A stretch of DNA of 64,000 nt from Curtobacterium sp. VKM Ac-2865 (GTDB taxonomy: Bacteria > Actinomycetota > Actinomycetes > Actinomycetales > Microbacteriaceae). The notes below the pieces were generated by a model. It made no database searches and was not told the origin of the DNA. It saw nothing but the letters and a program-made list of their open reading frames with translations. The translations under genes were made by a program, and so were the position numbers. Shown here one piece after another: positions 50,264 to 59,760 of this stretch. The stretch is taken from contig NZ_JADKRZ010000001.1 in NCBI RefSeq assembly GCF_015350905.1, forward strand, positions 434,001 to 498,000, read 5' to 3'. The number at the start of each line of letters is the position of its first letter. The first letter of the stretch is position 1.

Positions 50264-51951
50264 TGACAACCACAACCACCACACGCGCACATGAGACCAG
50301 CACCAAGCCGGCTCCGGAGCGTGGGTCCCGCATCATCGGCGGGATCTCCAACTACATTGATGAGCGGACCAGCATCTCCGGCCTGGTGAAGGAGGTCGGG
50401 CGCAAGATCTTCCCCGACCACTGGAGCTTCATGCTCGGTGAGGTGGCGCTGTACAGCTTCGTCGTCATCCTGCTGTCGGGGACGTTCCTGACGTTCTTCT
50501 ACCAGGCATCGATGGCCGAGGTCGTCTACAACGGCACCTACGTCCCGCTCAAGGGCGTCGCGATGTCGACGGCCCTGCAGTCGACGCTCGACATCTCGTT
50601 CGACATCCGCGGCGGGCTCTTCGTCCGGCAGATCCACCACTGGTCGGCTCTGCTGTTCGTCGCCTCCGTGATGCTGCACATGGCCCGCGTGTTCTTCACC
50701 GGCGCCTTCCGCAAGCCCCGCGAGCTCAACTGGGTCTTCGGCTTCGTCCTGTGGATCCTGGCCATGGCCGAGGGCTTCACGGGCTACTCGCTCCCCGACG
50801 ACCTGCTCTCCGGCAACGGTCTGCGCATCATCGTCGGCATGATCGAGGCCATCCCGGTCATCGGCGTCTGGATCGGCTACATCCTGTTCGGCGGCGAGTT
50901 CCCCGGGACCGCGATCGTCGGGCGTCTGTACACGCTCCACATCCTGCTGTTGCCGGCGATCCTCGTGGCGGTCCTCGGTGTCCACCTCGTGCTCGTCGTG
51001 ATCAACAAGCACACGCAGTACGCGGGCCCCGGCAAGACCAACGAGAACGTCGTGGGCGTCCCGATCCTCCCGGCGTTCGCCGCGAAGGCCGGTGGCTTCT
51101 TCTTCATCGTCGCGGGCATCCTCGCCCTCATCGCCACGCTGTTCACGATCAACCCGATCTGGAACTACGGTCCGTACGACCCCTCGCCCGTGTCCGCCGG
51201 TACCCAGCCCGACTGGTACATCGGCTTCGCCGACGGTGCGCTCCGCCTGATCCCGCCGCACTGGGAGGTCCTGTGGTTCGGCTACACGGTCTCCTTCAAC
51301 CTGCTGGTGCCCATCGCGCTGCTGTCTGCGCTGATCCTGGCGATGTTCGTCTACCCGTTCGTCGAGGCCTGGGTCACCGGTGACAAGCGCGAGCATCACC
51401 TCGCCGACCGTCCCCGCAACGCCCCGACCCGCACCGCGATCGGTGCCGCCGGCATCACGCTCTACGCCAGCCTCTGGGCAGCGGCGAGCTCGGACATCAT
51501 CGCGACGCACTTCATGGTGTCGGTCGACCACGTGATCCACGTGATCCAGGCCACGACGGTCCTCGGCCCGTTCGTCGCCTTCTGGATCACCAAGCGCGTG
51601 TGCCTGGCGCTGCAGAAGAAGGACCGCGAGATCGTGCTGCACGGCTACGAGTCGGGCCGCATCGTGCGACTGCCGCACGGCGAGTACATCGAGGTCCACG
51701 AGCAGCTCGACGAGTACGAGCGCTGGCGTCTGCTGCAGTTCAACGAGTACAAGCCGCTGATGATCCGCCCGAACGCCAAGGGTCAGATCACGCCCGCGCA
51801 GAAGGTCCGCGCCGGCATGACGCGCTTCTTCTTCGAGGACCGCATCGCTCCGGTCTCCAAGGCCGAGCTGGACGCTGCACACGCGGCGCACCACGGCCCC
51901 GACCTCGAGGGCAGCCACCAGGCCCCGCAGGTCGGAGCCGGCGGACACTAG
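50263..51951 (+). CDS. qcrB: Cytochrome bc1 complex cytochrome b subunit
   Basis: A 562-residue cytochrome b with about nine spans. The heme-ligating His pairs are in FVRQIHHWSALLFVASVMLHMARV and RLYTLHILLLPAILVAVLGVHLV (split here across spans), with the PDWY quinol site (TQPDWYIGF) and FTGYSLPDDLLSG. A soluble C-terminal tail of about 120 residues is normal in actinobacteria. It oxidises menaquinol. It is translationally coupled to qcrA and ends at a terminator. Confidence 0.95.
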   Translation: MTTTTTTRAHETSTKPAPERGSRIIGGISNYIDERTSISGLVKEVGRKIFPDHWSFMLGEVALYSFVVILLSGTFLTFFYQASMAEVVYNGTYVPLKGVAMSTALQSTLDISFDIRGGLFVRQIHHWSALLFVASVMLHMARVFFTGAFRKPRELNWVFGFVLWILAMAEGFTGYSLPDDLLSGNGLRIIVGMIEAIPVIGVWIGYILFGGEFPGTAIVGRLYTLHILLLPAILVAVLGVHLVLVVINKHTQYAGPGKTNENVVGVPILPAFAAKAGGFFFIVAGILALIATLFTINPIWNYGPYDPSPVSAGTQPDWYIGFADGALRLIPPHWEVLWFGYTVSFNLLVPIALLSALILAMFVYPFVEAWVTGDKREHHLADRPRNAPTRTAIGAAGITLYASLWAAASSDIIATHFMVSVDHVIHVIQATTVLGPFVAFWITKRVCLALQKKDREIVLHGYESGRIVRLPHGEYIEVHEQLDEYERWRLLQFNEYKPLMIRPNAKGQITPAQKVRAGMTRFFFEDRIAPVSKAELDAAHAAHHGPDLEGSHQAPQVGAGGH

Positions 51952-51967
51952 CTGTCACGGTCCGACG

Positions 51968-52004
51968 AACAACCCCCATCACGCTGTGGTGGGGGTTGTT
52001 TCGT
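51968..52004 (+). terminator. Intrinsic terminator after qcrB
   Basis: AACAACCCCCATCAC pairs with GTGGTGGGGGTTGTT (one G-U) around a short loop, followed by TTTCGTT. It lies 16 bp after the qcrB stop, closing the ctaE-qcrCAB operon. Confidence 0.88.
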
Positions 52005-52151
52005 TGGTGCCAACAACACGCCGTCTGTGGTTCACCTGCGATTCAACGTCGCGTGTTGGACTGCTCCAGGACGATGTGGCAATGTGTTGCACCGTGCACT
52101 CCCCCAGCGGGAGATCCTCTGCCGAGGAACAACCAACGGAATGAGAACCCG

Positions 52152-53111
52152 ATGGACGCCCGGACGGCTGAACACCCCAGGCCGAACCACTTCCTGCTCC
52201 ACCTGAGCGACACCCACCTCATCGCGGGTGACGGCGACCTCTACGGGGCCGTCGACTCGGCCGCCCGGCTGACGCAGATCATCGACGAGATCGAGGCCTC
52301 CGGCGCTCGACCCGAAGCGATCGTCGTCACCGGTGACGTGGCCGACAAGGGCGAACCGGGCGCCTACGCCCGCGTCCGCCAGATCATCGAACCGGCGGCG
52401 AACCGCATCGGTGCCCAGGTCATCTGGGCCATGGGCAACCACGACGAGCGTGGTGCGTTTCGCCAGGAGCTCTTCGGCCTGCAGCCCACCGACCGTCCCG
52501 TCGACTTCGTGTACGACGTCAACGGCCTCCGGGTCATCACGCTCGACACCAGCGTCCCCGGAGCCCACCACGGTGTCGTCACGCCCGAACAGCTCGACTG
52601 GCTCGCAGAGGTCCTCTCCGAGGCCGCACCGCACGGCACCGTCCTCGCCATGCACCACCCGCCCGTGCCGAGCGTGCAGGACCTCACCGTCCTCGTGGAG
52701 CTCCGTGAGCAGCAGGCCCTCGCCGAGGTGCTCGAGGGCTCCGACGTCCTGACGATCATCGCCGGACACCTGCATTACTCGACCAGCGCGGTGTTCGCCG
52801 GGATCCCGGTGTCCGTCGCCAGTGCCACGTGCTACACGCAGGACCTCAACGAGTTCCAGCGCGGTACCCGCGGGCGCGACGGAGCGCAGTCGTTCAACCT
52901 CGTCCACGTGTACGGCCACACCGCCGTGCACTCGGTCGTGCCCATCGGGACCTACTCCACCGTCGGCCAGCCCGTGTCCTCCGAGGAGACCGAGGCCCGC
53001 CTCGCCGCCGCCGGCGTCACGATCCCTGCGGCCGTCGAGCCAGCCCCTGTCACGTCGAGCATCCCGGTGTTCACGCTCGACTCGGTCCCCGTCTCCCCCG
53101 TCCGCCGCTGA
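52152..53111 (+). CDS. cpdA: CpdA-like metallophosphoesterase (3',5'-cyclic nucleotide phosphodiesterase family)
   Basis: A 319-residue calcineurin-like phosphoesterase. The metal motifs are HLSDTHL, VTGDVADKG, MGNHDERG, MHHPP and GHLHYS. This order and the length match the class III cAMP phosphodiesterase group. cAMP as substrate is known for the family but not shown here; other phosphodiesters are possible. It is convergent with the Stealth gene. Confidence 0.86.
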   Translation: MDARTAEHPRPNHFLLHLSDTHLIAGDGDLYGAVDSAARLTQIIDEIEASGARPEAIVVTGDVADKGEPGAYARVRQIIEPAANRIGAQVIWAMGNHDERGAFRQELFGLQPTDRPVDFVYDVNGLRVITLDTSVPGAHHGVVTPEQLDWLAEVLSEAAPHGTVLAMHHPPVPSVQDLTVLVELREQQALAEVLEGSDVLTIIAGHLHYSTSAVFAGIPVSVASATCYTQDLNEFQRGTRGRDGAQSFNLVHVYGHTAVHSVVPIGTYSTVGQPVSSEETEARLAAAGVTIPAAVEPAPVTSSIPVFTLDSVPVSPVRR

Positions 53112-53197
53112 CCGCCGCGCACCGCTGGCGGCTGCGCCTCGTGGCGCCGCGCGGCGGTGCGTTGCGTTGTGCGGCACCGGTGGCCGGGCCGCGTGTC

Positions 53198-53261
53198 CGG
53201 TGAGGTCGCACTTCGTGTCGGCTCCGCTCCTGCGGAGCCGACACGAAGTGCGACCTCACCG
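53198..53261. terminator. 30-bp perfect inverted repeat after cpdA
   Basis: Arms at 53198-53227 and 53232-53261 are perfectly complementary with a 4-nt loop (TCCT). It lies in the gap between convergent cpdA and Stealth genes. It is either a bidirectional terminator or a copy of a dispersed palindromic element. Confidence 0.7.
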
Positions 53262-53265
53262 AGGC

Positions 53266-53345
53266 CGGTACGCCGTCGGTACGCGGGCGGCGGTACGCCG
53301 TCGGTACGCGGGCGGCGGTACGCCGTCGGCACGCGGGCGGCGGTA
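53266..53345. repeat. 25-bp tandem repeat, three copies plus a partial
   Basis: Units start at 53266, 53291 and 53316, beginning CGGTACGCCGTCGGTACGCG. The third has one T-to-C change, and a partial fourth starts at 53341. Within each unit GGTACGC occurs twice. It directly follows the 53198 hairpin in the same intergenic gap. Confidence 0.85.
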
Positions 53346-53581
53346 CCGGCGGCGCCGGCGCCGCAGACGGCGCTGCCGAGTGGTCGCAGAACGTCGATGT
53401 GCACGTAGGCAGGCGACGGGAGGTGACCGCTCGGCCGACGTGAGCGGGGTGTCGTGACCACTCGTGACGCCGGGCGCGACCGGATCCTGCGGACTCGGTC
53501 CGAGCCTCCCGGCCGGAACGCCGACGAGGGCGCGCGCCGACGCGCTACGGCGGGCACCGCCCGCCGACGCGCCGGCCGGCG
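53346..53581. other. GC-rich intergenic DNA without a recognisable gene
   Basis: No frame has a credible start or domain. It continues the gap between cpdA and the Stealth gene. No additional repeat or strong hairpin was recognised. Confidence 0.4.
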
Positions 53582-55138
53582 TCAGCCCTCGTCGGGGCGC
53601 TCCCACGGCGCCGGGAACGGGAAGTAGCGCTCGAGGAAGTCCGTCACGCGGGTCGTGCGCTCGTCGTCGCTGACCTCGGGGAAGCTGCCGTCGTTCAGGC
53701 AGAAGAAGTCGGCGTTGCGCTTCTTGAGCAGGTCCTCGAGCTCGCGGAGCCCGGAGAGCATCGTCGTGTCGATGTAGCCGACGGGGACGTTCTCCTGCAC
53801 GATCGCCCGGCCCGTGAGCAGCGCGTAGTAGTGGTACAGCGAGTTCGTCACGGAGATGTTCTCGGCGGCGCGGAAGCGCGAGGCAGCGGTGGCCCGGAAC
53901 TCGTCGGCGAACTCGTGCTCCATCTCCGTCATGATGCTGGCGCGGAGAGGTGTCGGCGCGTGCTCGAGGTGGCGCGTGGTGACGGCCCCGAAGCGCTGCT
54001 GCAGGAGTCGGCGGTTGACGCGGGCGGAGTTCTCGAAGCCGCTGCGTCGAGGGTTGTTCGAGCCGAGGCCGATCCGGGTGTCGGCGAGCAGGAACTTCGA
54101 CACCGAGCCCGGGCTGAAGAACACCGACGGGTCGACCGGCCGCCCGAAGAACATGTCGTCGTTCGAGTAGATGAAGTGCTCGCTGATGCCCGGGATGTGG
54201 TGCAGCTGCGACTCGACGGCCTGCGAGTTGTGCGTCGGGAGCACCGAGGGGTCGGCGAAGAACTCCTCGCTCCGGACGATGCGGACGCGGGGGTGCTCGG
54301 CGAGCCAGGCCGGAGCCGGGGAGTCGGTGGCGATGTAGATCGTCCGGACCCACGGCGCGTACATGTAGACCGAGCGCAGGGCGTACTTCAGCTCGTTGAT
54401 CTGCCGGAAGCGGGCGGGGGCGTCGTCGCCCTCCCCGAGCACGGCTGACGACTGCGCTGCCTGGCGGGCGCGCTGGTACTCGATGGCGTTGCCGTCGACC
54501 CACGAGAACACGATGTCGATCGGGAAGCGGATGTCGGAGACGTGGTCGTCGAACATGTGCTCGACGGTCTGCCACGTGCGGCCGTACCGCTCGATGTCGA
54601 CGAGGACGAACTCCTCGATCGGCAGGCTGCGGCGCATCAGGGCGTTCTCGACGGGGGCGAGGACCTCGGTGTCCGTCACCCGCCAGAACTCCATCTGCAC
54701 GCTCGTCTCGGCGCCGTAGCGGAGCCGGCCGATGGGCTCGAGCCGAGGCCGGAACACCCGGAGGACGGTCTCGTCGACGGGGCCGAGGCCGTCGTCGACG
54801 ACCAGGACCGCCGGCTTGCCCGGGGGCTTGGCGTAGAAGGGCTCCCCCACCGCGGCGTCCATCACGGCGGCTTCGGCACGCTGGCGGTCGCGCTCGTCGA
54901 GGGCGATCACCGGGCGTTGGTCGTTGCCGCGGATGAGCAGGTGGTCGACGTCGCCGGCGGTGAGCGCGTCGTCGAGGAAGAGCAGGTCGTCGATCATCGA
55001 CTGCTGGGGCGTGAGGTGCCCGTTCAGCAGCGTGAAGCGCCCCTTGCGGAGCACGACGTCGGACCGGTCGAGACCGCCGGAGGACGGTCGAGGGTGCAGC
55101 AGAGGACTCTCGGTCACCGGCTCGGTCTCGTTGCTCAT
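53582..55138 (-). CDS. Stealth family sugar-phosphate transferase
   Basis: A 518-residue protein with the four Stealth regions: CR1 IDIVFSWVDGN, CR2 around INELKYALRSVYMYAPWVRTIY, CR3 near the HxAxxPxxR-like LEHAPTPLRASIM, and CR4 late in the protein (SFPEVSDDERTTRVTDFL). FIYSNDDMFFGRPV is another shared block. Such enzymes transfer hexose-1-phosphate to make phosphoglycans of the cell surface. The start is the ATG at 55138; the longer frame is non-homologous. Confidence 0.9.
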   Translation of the reverse strand: MSNETEPVTESPLLHPRPSSGGLDRSDVVLRKGRFTLLNGHLTPQQSMIDDLLFLDDALTAGDVDHLLIRGNDQRPVIALDERDRQRAEAAVMDAAVGEPFYAKPPGKPAVLVVDDGLGPVDETVLRVFRPRLEPIGRLRYGAETSVQMEFWRVTDTEVLAPVENALMRRSLPIEEFVLVDIERYGRTWQTVEHMFDDHVSDIRFPIDIVFSWVDGNAIEYQRARQAAQSSAVLGEGDDAPARFRQINELKYALRSVYMYAPWVRTIYIATDSPAPAWLAEHPRVRIVRSEEFFADPSVLPTHNSQAVESQLHHIPGISEHFIYSNDDMFFGRPVDPSVFFSPGSVSKFLLADTRIGLGSNNPRRSGFENSARVNRRLLQQRFGAVTTRHLEHAPTPLRASIMTEMEHEFADEFRATAASRFRAAENISVTNSLYHYYALLTGRAIVQENVPVGYIDTTMLSGLRELEDLLKKRNADFFCLNDGSFPEVSDDERTTRVTDFLERYFPFPAPWERPDEG

Positions 55139-55188
55139 CCATGCCCTTCTGGTCGTGCGGTCGGGACGTGCACCCGACCCCAGCGATC

Positions 55189-55686
55189 CTATCGGGCGGC
55201 CGGTGTCTCCGTGGTTCGGGGCACCTTGACCGCCAGGCCCATCACCACGAACAGCGCTGCGGCGACGATCTGGAGTGCCGCCCAGACCTGTCCGGGGATC
55301 GGCACGGTGACGAGCGGGTTCCAGCAGACGGCGATCGCCGCGGTCACCACGAGGGCCCACCAGGCACGGCCCCTGAGTGCGAACACCAGGATGATCAGGG
55401 CGAGGACCGTGACGCCCCAGCGCACGGCGACGAACGCCGGAGCGTCGAGGAACGCCACGCAGGCGAGCAGCACGATCGCCGCGATGAGGCCGGGTGCCAA
55501 TGCCGGCCGGGTGAAGTCCGGAACGGGACGGGAGGCTCGCCCACGCCCGCCAGCGCGGCCGCCGGACCCAGCGCGGTCGGCACCAGGGGTGGTCGCGCCG
55601 TTCCCGGTCGCTCCGGTCCCGAACGAGGAACCGCGCGCCGACCCGAGCGACGACCCCACTGCGGGCCGTCCCTTCCGAGCCGCCAT
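55189..55686 (-). CDS. Small membrane protein, uncharacterised
   Basis: A 165-residue protein. A Gly/Arg/Ser-rich N-terminus (about 60 residues) is followed by four short spans (APGLIAAIVLLACVAFL, WGVTVLALIILVFAL, AWWALVVTAAIAV, VWAALQIVAAALFVVMG). It resembles DUF6804-type actinobacterial proteins, but that assignment is uncertain. Its start overlaps the SGNH gene stop. Confidence 0.7.
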   Translation of the reverse strand: MAARKGRPAVGSSLGSARGSSFGTGATGNGATTPGADRAGSGGRAGGRGRASRPVPDFTRPALAPGLIAAIVLLACVAFLDAPAFVAVRWGVTVLALIILVFALRGRAWWALVVTAAIAVCWNPLVTVPIPGQVWAALQIVAAALFVVMGLAVKVPRTTETPAAR

Positions 55687-56273
55687 CAGGCCGAGGCCTC
55701 GTCCACTTCGATCGCGGTCATCGAGCGGGACATGGGCGGCAGGCCGCGGAGTCGCTCGAGGGCCGGCACGAGCTCGTCGACGTAGGCGCGGTAGCCCTCG
55801 TCGGTCAGGTGCAGGCCGTCCTCGGTGTACTTCTCCGACAGGTGGTCGCCGTCGGCCAGTGCGGGCCACGCGTCGAGGTACTGCGCGTGGCACGTGGCGA
55901 CGAACTGCCGCAGGTGCCGGTTCGCCTCTTCGATGCGGGGGGTGTGGTCGGCCTGCCGCGGCAGGATCGACACGAGCAGCAGGCGGACGCCCGGGAGCTC
56001 GCGACGGAGCGTGACCAGGATCGTCTCGACGTTGCGGACGACGTGTTCGGCGCTCTTGCGGTGGTTGCCGAAGTCGTTCGTGCCGATGAGCAGCACGATG
56101 ACGTCGGGGGCCGCCGCGACCACGGAGTCGATCCGTGCCAGGACGCCGTCGGTGGTGTCGCCGCCGATCCCCTGGTTCAGGGTCCGTTCCTCGGGCAGGC
56201 GCTGGTCCCAGGAGCCGCCCTCGGTGATGCTGTCCCCCAGGAACAGGACCAGTTCTCGGTCGTTCTCGGTCAT
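55686..56273 (-). CDS. SGNH/GDSL-family hydrolase
   Basis: A 195-residue cytosolic-type hydrolase with block I LFLGDSITEGG (Ser nucleophile), block II GIGGDTTDGV, block III GTNDFG and block V DGLHLTDEGY (Asp/His). It cleaves esters or acyl groups from lipids or carbohydrates; the substrate is unknown. It overlaps both flanking genes by 1-4 bp. Confidence 0.9.
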   Translation of the reverse strand: MTENDRELVLFLGDSITEGGSWDQRLPEERTLNQGIGGDTTDGVLARIDSVVAAAPDVIVLLIGTNDFGNHRKSAEHVVRNVETILVTLRRELPGVRLLLVSILPRQADHTPRIEEANRHLRQFVATCHAQYLDAWPALADGDHLSEKYTEDGLHLTDEGYRAYVDELVPALERLRGLPPMSRSMTAIEVDEASA

Positions 56274-57799
56274 GATGCCTCCTCGTGCGACGGCGCGCGG
56301 GACCCATTCTGCTGCGTCCAGTTGGTCTGCGTCGAGTCCGTGCTGTGCGCTTCGCGCTCGGCTCGGGCCGTGATGCGCTCGACCATGCCGGGGAAGATGA
56401 CCCCGTGGAAGGGCAGGATCCCGTACCAGTACAGGCGTCCGGCCAGCCCCTGCGGGAAGTAGATCGCGCGCTGGTGGTAGTCGCAGCCGCCGTCGTCGGT
56501 CGGGGTGACGGTCATCTCGAGCCAGGCCCGGCCCGGCGACTTGAACTCGGCACGCAGCCGCAGGTAGTGCCCGCGGTCGAGCCGCTCGACGCGCCACCAG
56601 TCGAGGGCGTCGCCCTGCTCGAGGCGCTTCGGGTCCCGGCGGCCACGGTTCAGACCGACACCGCCGAGCACCTTGTCCATCCAGCCACGGGCGACCCAGG
56701 CGAGCGGGAAGGAGTACCACCCGTTCTCGCCGCCGATCGACTCGACGACGCTCCACACGGCTTCTGGCGGTGCCGACGAGTGCCGGTTGCGGTCGTCCAC
56801 GTAGACGGTGTGGCCCGCCCAGTCCGGGTCGCTCGGCAGCGGGTCGGCGGTGCCGGTCAGCGTGGCGTTGCGCCAGCTCGTGGTGACCTCGCCGGCGCGC
56901 ATCTTCGTCAGCGCGAGCCGCACGGAACGCCGGTACGAGGTGAGGCCGCCCTCGGGACGGGGCACCACGTCGTCGATGTCGTGTTCGCGCTGCACGCACT
57001 CGAACTGCAGCGACTCGATGATCGGCGTCGCGAGCTTGCGCGGGATCGGGGTCACGGCGTTGAACCAGTGCGCGGCGAGGCCCGGCGTCATCACCGGGAG
57101 CGGGCTGATGGGGCGCTGCGGGAGCTTGGCCTCGACCGCGTAGCCGTTGAGCATCTGGCCGTACCGCAGCACGTCGGGGCCGCCGATGTCGAACGTCCGG
57201 TTGACCTCGTCCGGGATGTCGAGCGCCTTGACGAGGTAGTACAGGACGTCGCGCACGGCGATCGGCTGGATGCGGTTGCGCACCCAGCGCGGCGCGGGCA
57301 TCCAGGGCAGGACGTCCGTCACGTGGCGGATCATCTCGAAGGACGTGCTGCCCGAGCCGATCACCACGCCTGCCTGGTAGGCGATCGTCGGCACGCCGGA
57401 GCCGAGCAGGATGTCCCCGACCTCCTTGCGGCTGCGGAGGTGCTTCGAGAGCTCGCCGTCCGGGTGCAGTCCACCGAGGTAGACGAAGCGTCGGACGCCG
57501 GCGGCCGTCGCTGCGTCGGCCATCGTCTGGGCGGCGTCGCGCTCGGCCTCCTCGAAGTCCCCGTCGGCGCCCATCGCGTGCGCGAGGTAGTAGACCGCCT
57601 CGATGCCGTCGACGGCGGTCCAGACGGCGTCGGCGTCCTGCAGGTCGCCCTGCACGACGTCGACCCGGTCGTGCCAGGGGACGTCGTCGAGCTTCTGCGG
57701 GGTGCGGGCGAGGACGCGGACGGAGTGTCCGGCGTCGAGGAGGTGTGGGACGAGACGACCGCCGATGTACCCGGTGGCCCCCGTGACGAGGACGCGCAT
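56270..57799 (-). CDS. NAD(P)-binding NmrA/SDR domain fused to DUF2867
   Basis: A 509-residue protein. The N-terminal extended-SDR/NmrA domain starts RVLVTGATGYIGGRL and continues with GIEAVYYLAHAMG. The C-terminal DUF2867 domain (about 330-480) includes LDWWRVERLDRGHYLRLRAEFK and AWLEMTV. The pairing is widespread in actinobacteria; the function is unknown, perhaps a membrane-associated reductase. The ATG at 57799 is preferred over 57808 because it begins the Rossmann strand. Confidence 0.88.
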   Translation of the reverse strand: MRVLVTGATGYIGGRLVPHLLDAGHSVRVLARTPQKLDDVPWHDRVDVVQGDLQDADAVWTAVDGIEAVYYLAHAMGADGDFEEAERDAAQTMADAATAAGVRRFVYLGGLHPDGELSKHLRSRKEVGDILLGSGVPTIAYQAGVVIGSGSTSFEMIRHVTDVLPWMPAPRWVRNRIQPIAVRDVLYYLVKALDIPDEVNRTFDIGGPDVLRYGQMLNGYAVEAKLPQRPISPLPVMTPGLAAHWFNAVTPIPRKLATPIIESLQFECVQREHDIDDVVPRPEGGLTSYRRSVRLALTKMRAGEVTTSWRNATLTGTADPLPSDPDWAGHTVYVDDRNRHSSAPPEAVWSVVESIGGENGWYSFPLAWVARGWMDKVLGGVGLNRGRRDPKRLEQGDALDWWRVERLDRGHYLRLRAEFKSPGRAWLEMTVTPTDDGGCDYHQRAIYFPQGLAGRLYWYGILPFHGVIFPGMVERITARAEREAHSTDSTQTNWTQQNGSRAPSHEEAS

Positions 57800-57842
57800 G
57801 CCTGGCACGGTACGCGCTGCCCCTTGAGGCTAGGCTTGCCCG

Positions 57843-58574
57843 GTGGACAACGCACCCTTCTCCGTCACCGCCGACGCCGTCCGTCGGCTCATCGACCACG
57901 CGATCCTGAAGCCGGAGCTCACCCGCGCCGACGTCGACGCGCAGCTCGACGAAGCCGCGACCCACCGCGTGTTCAGCGTCTGCGTCCGCCCGAGCGACGT
58001 CCAGCACGCGGTCGAGCGGCTGCAGGGCACCGGCGTGGGCGTCGGCACCGTGATCGGCTTCCCGCACGGCACCACGACCACCGCCACCAAGGTCGCCGAG
58101 TCGCTGCAGGCCCTGGCCGACGGCGCCTTCGAGCTCGACATGGTGCAGAACATCGGCGCCGCGAAGTCCGGAGACTGGCAGCGCGTCGAGCAGGACGTCC
58201 GCGCCGTGGTCGACGCCGCCGGCGACACCGTCGTCAAGGTCATCCTCGAGACCGCGTTCCTCACCGACGACGAGGTCGTCGCCGCCAGCCGTGCCGCCGT
58301 CGCCGGTGGTGCCGCGTTCGTGAAGACCTCGACCGGGTTCGCCGGCGGCGGGGCCACGACCGAGCACATCGCCCTGATGCGCCAGACGGTCGGGGCCGAC
58401 ACCGGCGTGAAGGCCTCGGGCGGCGTCCGCGGGCTCGACACCCTCGTCGACATGGTGCACGCCGGCGCCGATCGGATCGGCACGAGTGCCTCGGCCCGCA
58501 TCCTGGACGAGGTCGCGCACCGCGTCGCGACCGGCGCCGCCTCCGGTGTCGGCGACGACACCACTTCCTACTGA
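57843..58574 (+). CDS. deoC: Deoxyribose-phosphate aldolase
   Basis: A 243-residue TIM-barrel aldolase. The catalytic Lys pair is in VVKVILETAFL and FVKTSTGFAGGGAT; KASGGVRGLD closes the phosphate site. It splits 2-deoxyribose-5-phosphate to acetaldehyde and glyceraldehyde-3-phosphate in nucleoside salvage. The start is a GTG at 57843, divergent from the DUF2867 gene. Confidence 0.95.
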   Translation: MDNAPFSVTADAVRRLIDHAILKPELTRADVDAQLDEAATHRVFSVCVRPSDVQHAVERLQGTGVGVGTVIGFPHGTTTTATKVAESLQALADGAFELDMVQNIGAAKSGDWQRVEQDVRAVVDAAGDTVVKVILETAFLTDDEVVAASRAAVAGGAAFVKTSTGFAGGGATTEHIALMRQTVGADTGVKASGGVRGLDTLVDMVHAGADRIGTSASARILDEVAHRVATGAASGVGDDTTSY

Positions 58575-58667
58575 CCCGAACCCACCAGCACCGAGCCGGT
58601 GCGCGCCCGACGTGACGCCGCGTCGAGGAGCCGCCCCGAGCCTCCAGACCGACGCATCGGAGCGCCC

Positions 58668-59633
58668 ATGTCGAACCCCGCACCCGCCCCCGACGACCTG
58701 AGCGGGTCGCTGGCCCTCGCCGTCGACCTCGGCGGCACCAAGGTCGAAGCCGCGCTGGTCACCGAGCAGGGCGTGGTCCTGCCCGGCAGCCGCTTCCGCA
58801 GCCCCACCGGGCCGCAGCGGACGTCGGACGAGCTCCAGGCCGCCGTCGACGAGGCCGTCACGAACGCGCTCGGCGCGCTGCCCGACGGCGCGGCGCTGGC
58901 CGGGGTCGGCATCGGCTCCGCCGGGCCGGTCGACGAGGTCAACGGCCGGGTCTCACCGCTCAACATGCCCGTCTGGCGCGGCTACCCCCTGCGCGACCGC
59001 ATCGCGGCCCACGTCCCCGCCGGCACGCCCGTCGTGCTGCGGATGGACGGCCTGGCCATCACGCTCGCGGAGCACTGGCTCGGCGCGGCGCAGGGCCACG
59101 ACCACGTGATGGGCATGATCGTGTCCACCGGCGTGGGCGGCGGCCTGATCCTGCACGGCCGCACCGTCAGCGGACCGACCGGCAACGCCGGCCACATCGG
59201 CCACGTCGAGTGCGGCGGTTTCGACGACCCGTGCGCCTGTGGCGGCACCGGCTGCCTGGAGGCCGTGGCCAGCGGCCCGAAGACCGTCGCCTGGGCGCGG
59301 CGCCAGGGCTTCACCGGGGAGACCGGCGAGGACCTGTCCGCGGCCTACGCGGCCGGGGACGAGATCGCAGTCGCCGCCGTCAAGCGGAGCGGCCGGGCGC
59401 TCGGGCAGGCGATCGCGGCTGCGACGTCGCTCGTCGACCTCGAGGTCGTGGCGATCGGCGGCGGCTTCTCGCACGTCACGCCCGACCTGTTCGAGTACGC
59501 GCGGCAGGCCGTCGCGGAACGCGTCGAGTTCGGGTTCGTCACGAAGGTCAAGATCGTGCCGACGGGGCTGTCCCAGGACGGCCCCCTCATCGGGGCTGCC
59601 GCGCTCGTGCACCGGGCGCACGTCCTGCGCTGA
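58668..59633 (+). CDS. ROK family sugar kinase
   Basis: A 321-residue kinase with DLGGTKVEAALV (phosphate-1), IGSAGPVD, MIVSTGVGGGLI, GHIGHVECGG and the zinc motif CACGGTGCLEA. The members phosphorylate glucose or amino sugars; the substrate cannot be told from sequence. It lies 93 bp after deoC. Confidence 0.9.
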   Translation: MSNPAPAPDDLSGSLALAVDLGGTKVEAALVTEQGVVLPGSRFRSPTGPQRTSDELQAAVDEAVTNALGALPDGAALAGVGIGSAGPVDEVNGRVSPLNMPVWRGYPLRDRIAAHVPAGTPVVLRMDGLAITLAEHWLGAAQGHDHVMGMIVSTGVGGGLILHGRTVSGPTGNAGHIGHVECGGFDDPCACGGTGCLEAVASGPKTVAWARRQGFTGETGEDLSAAYAAGDEIAVAAVKRSGRALGQAIAAATSLVDLEVVAIGGGFSHVTPDLFEYARQAVAERVEFGFVTKVKIVPTGLSQDGPLIGAAALVHRAHVLR

Positions 59634-59760
59634 CCAGCCGGGAGGCCCGGGGCGAGTCGTGCCTGCGGGCCCGGGTCGGCCGCGTGGTCGGGCTGCCCGT
59701 TCCGATGGCACCGCGCGCTGTCCACAGCGTCCCGGGTCGTGCTGGTGGGTGGGGCAGGAT

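Noticed and set aside
47876..50290. 804-residue leftward frame opposite ctaE-qcrC-qcrA
   Set aside because: Composition (Arg, Gly, Val, Glu-rich without domains) is that of the complementary strand of GC-rich genes.
55686..58520. 944-residue leftward frame covering deoC and the DUF2867 gene
   Set aside because: Only its C-terminal 195 residues (the SGNH hydrolase) are real; the rest is antisense or out of frame.
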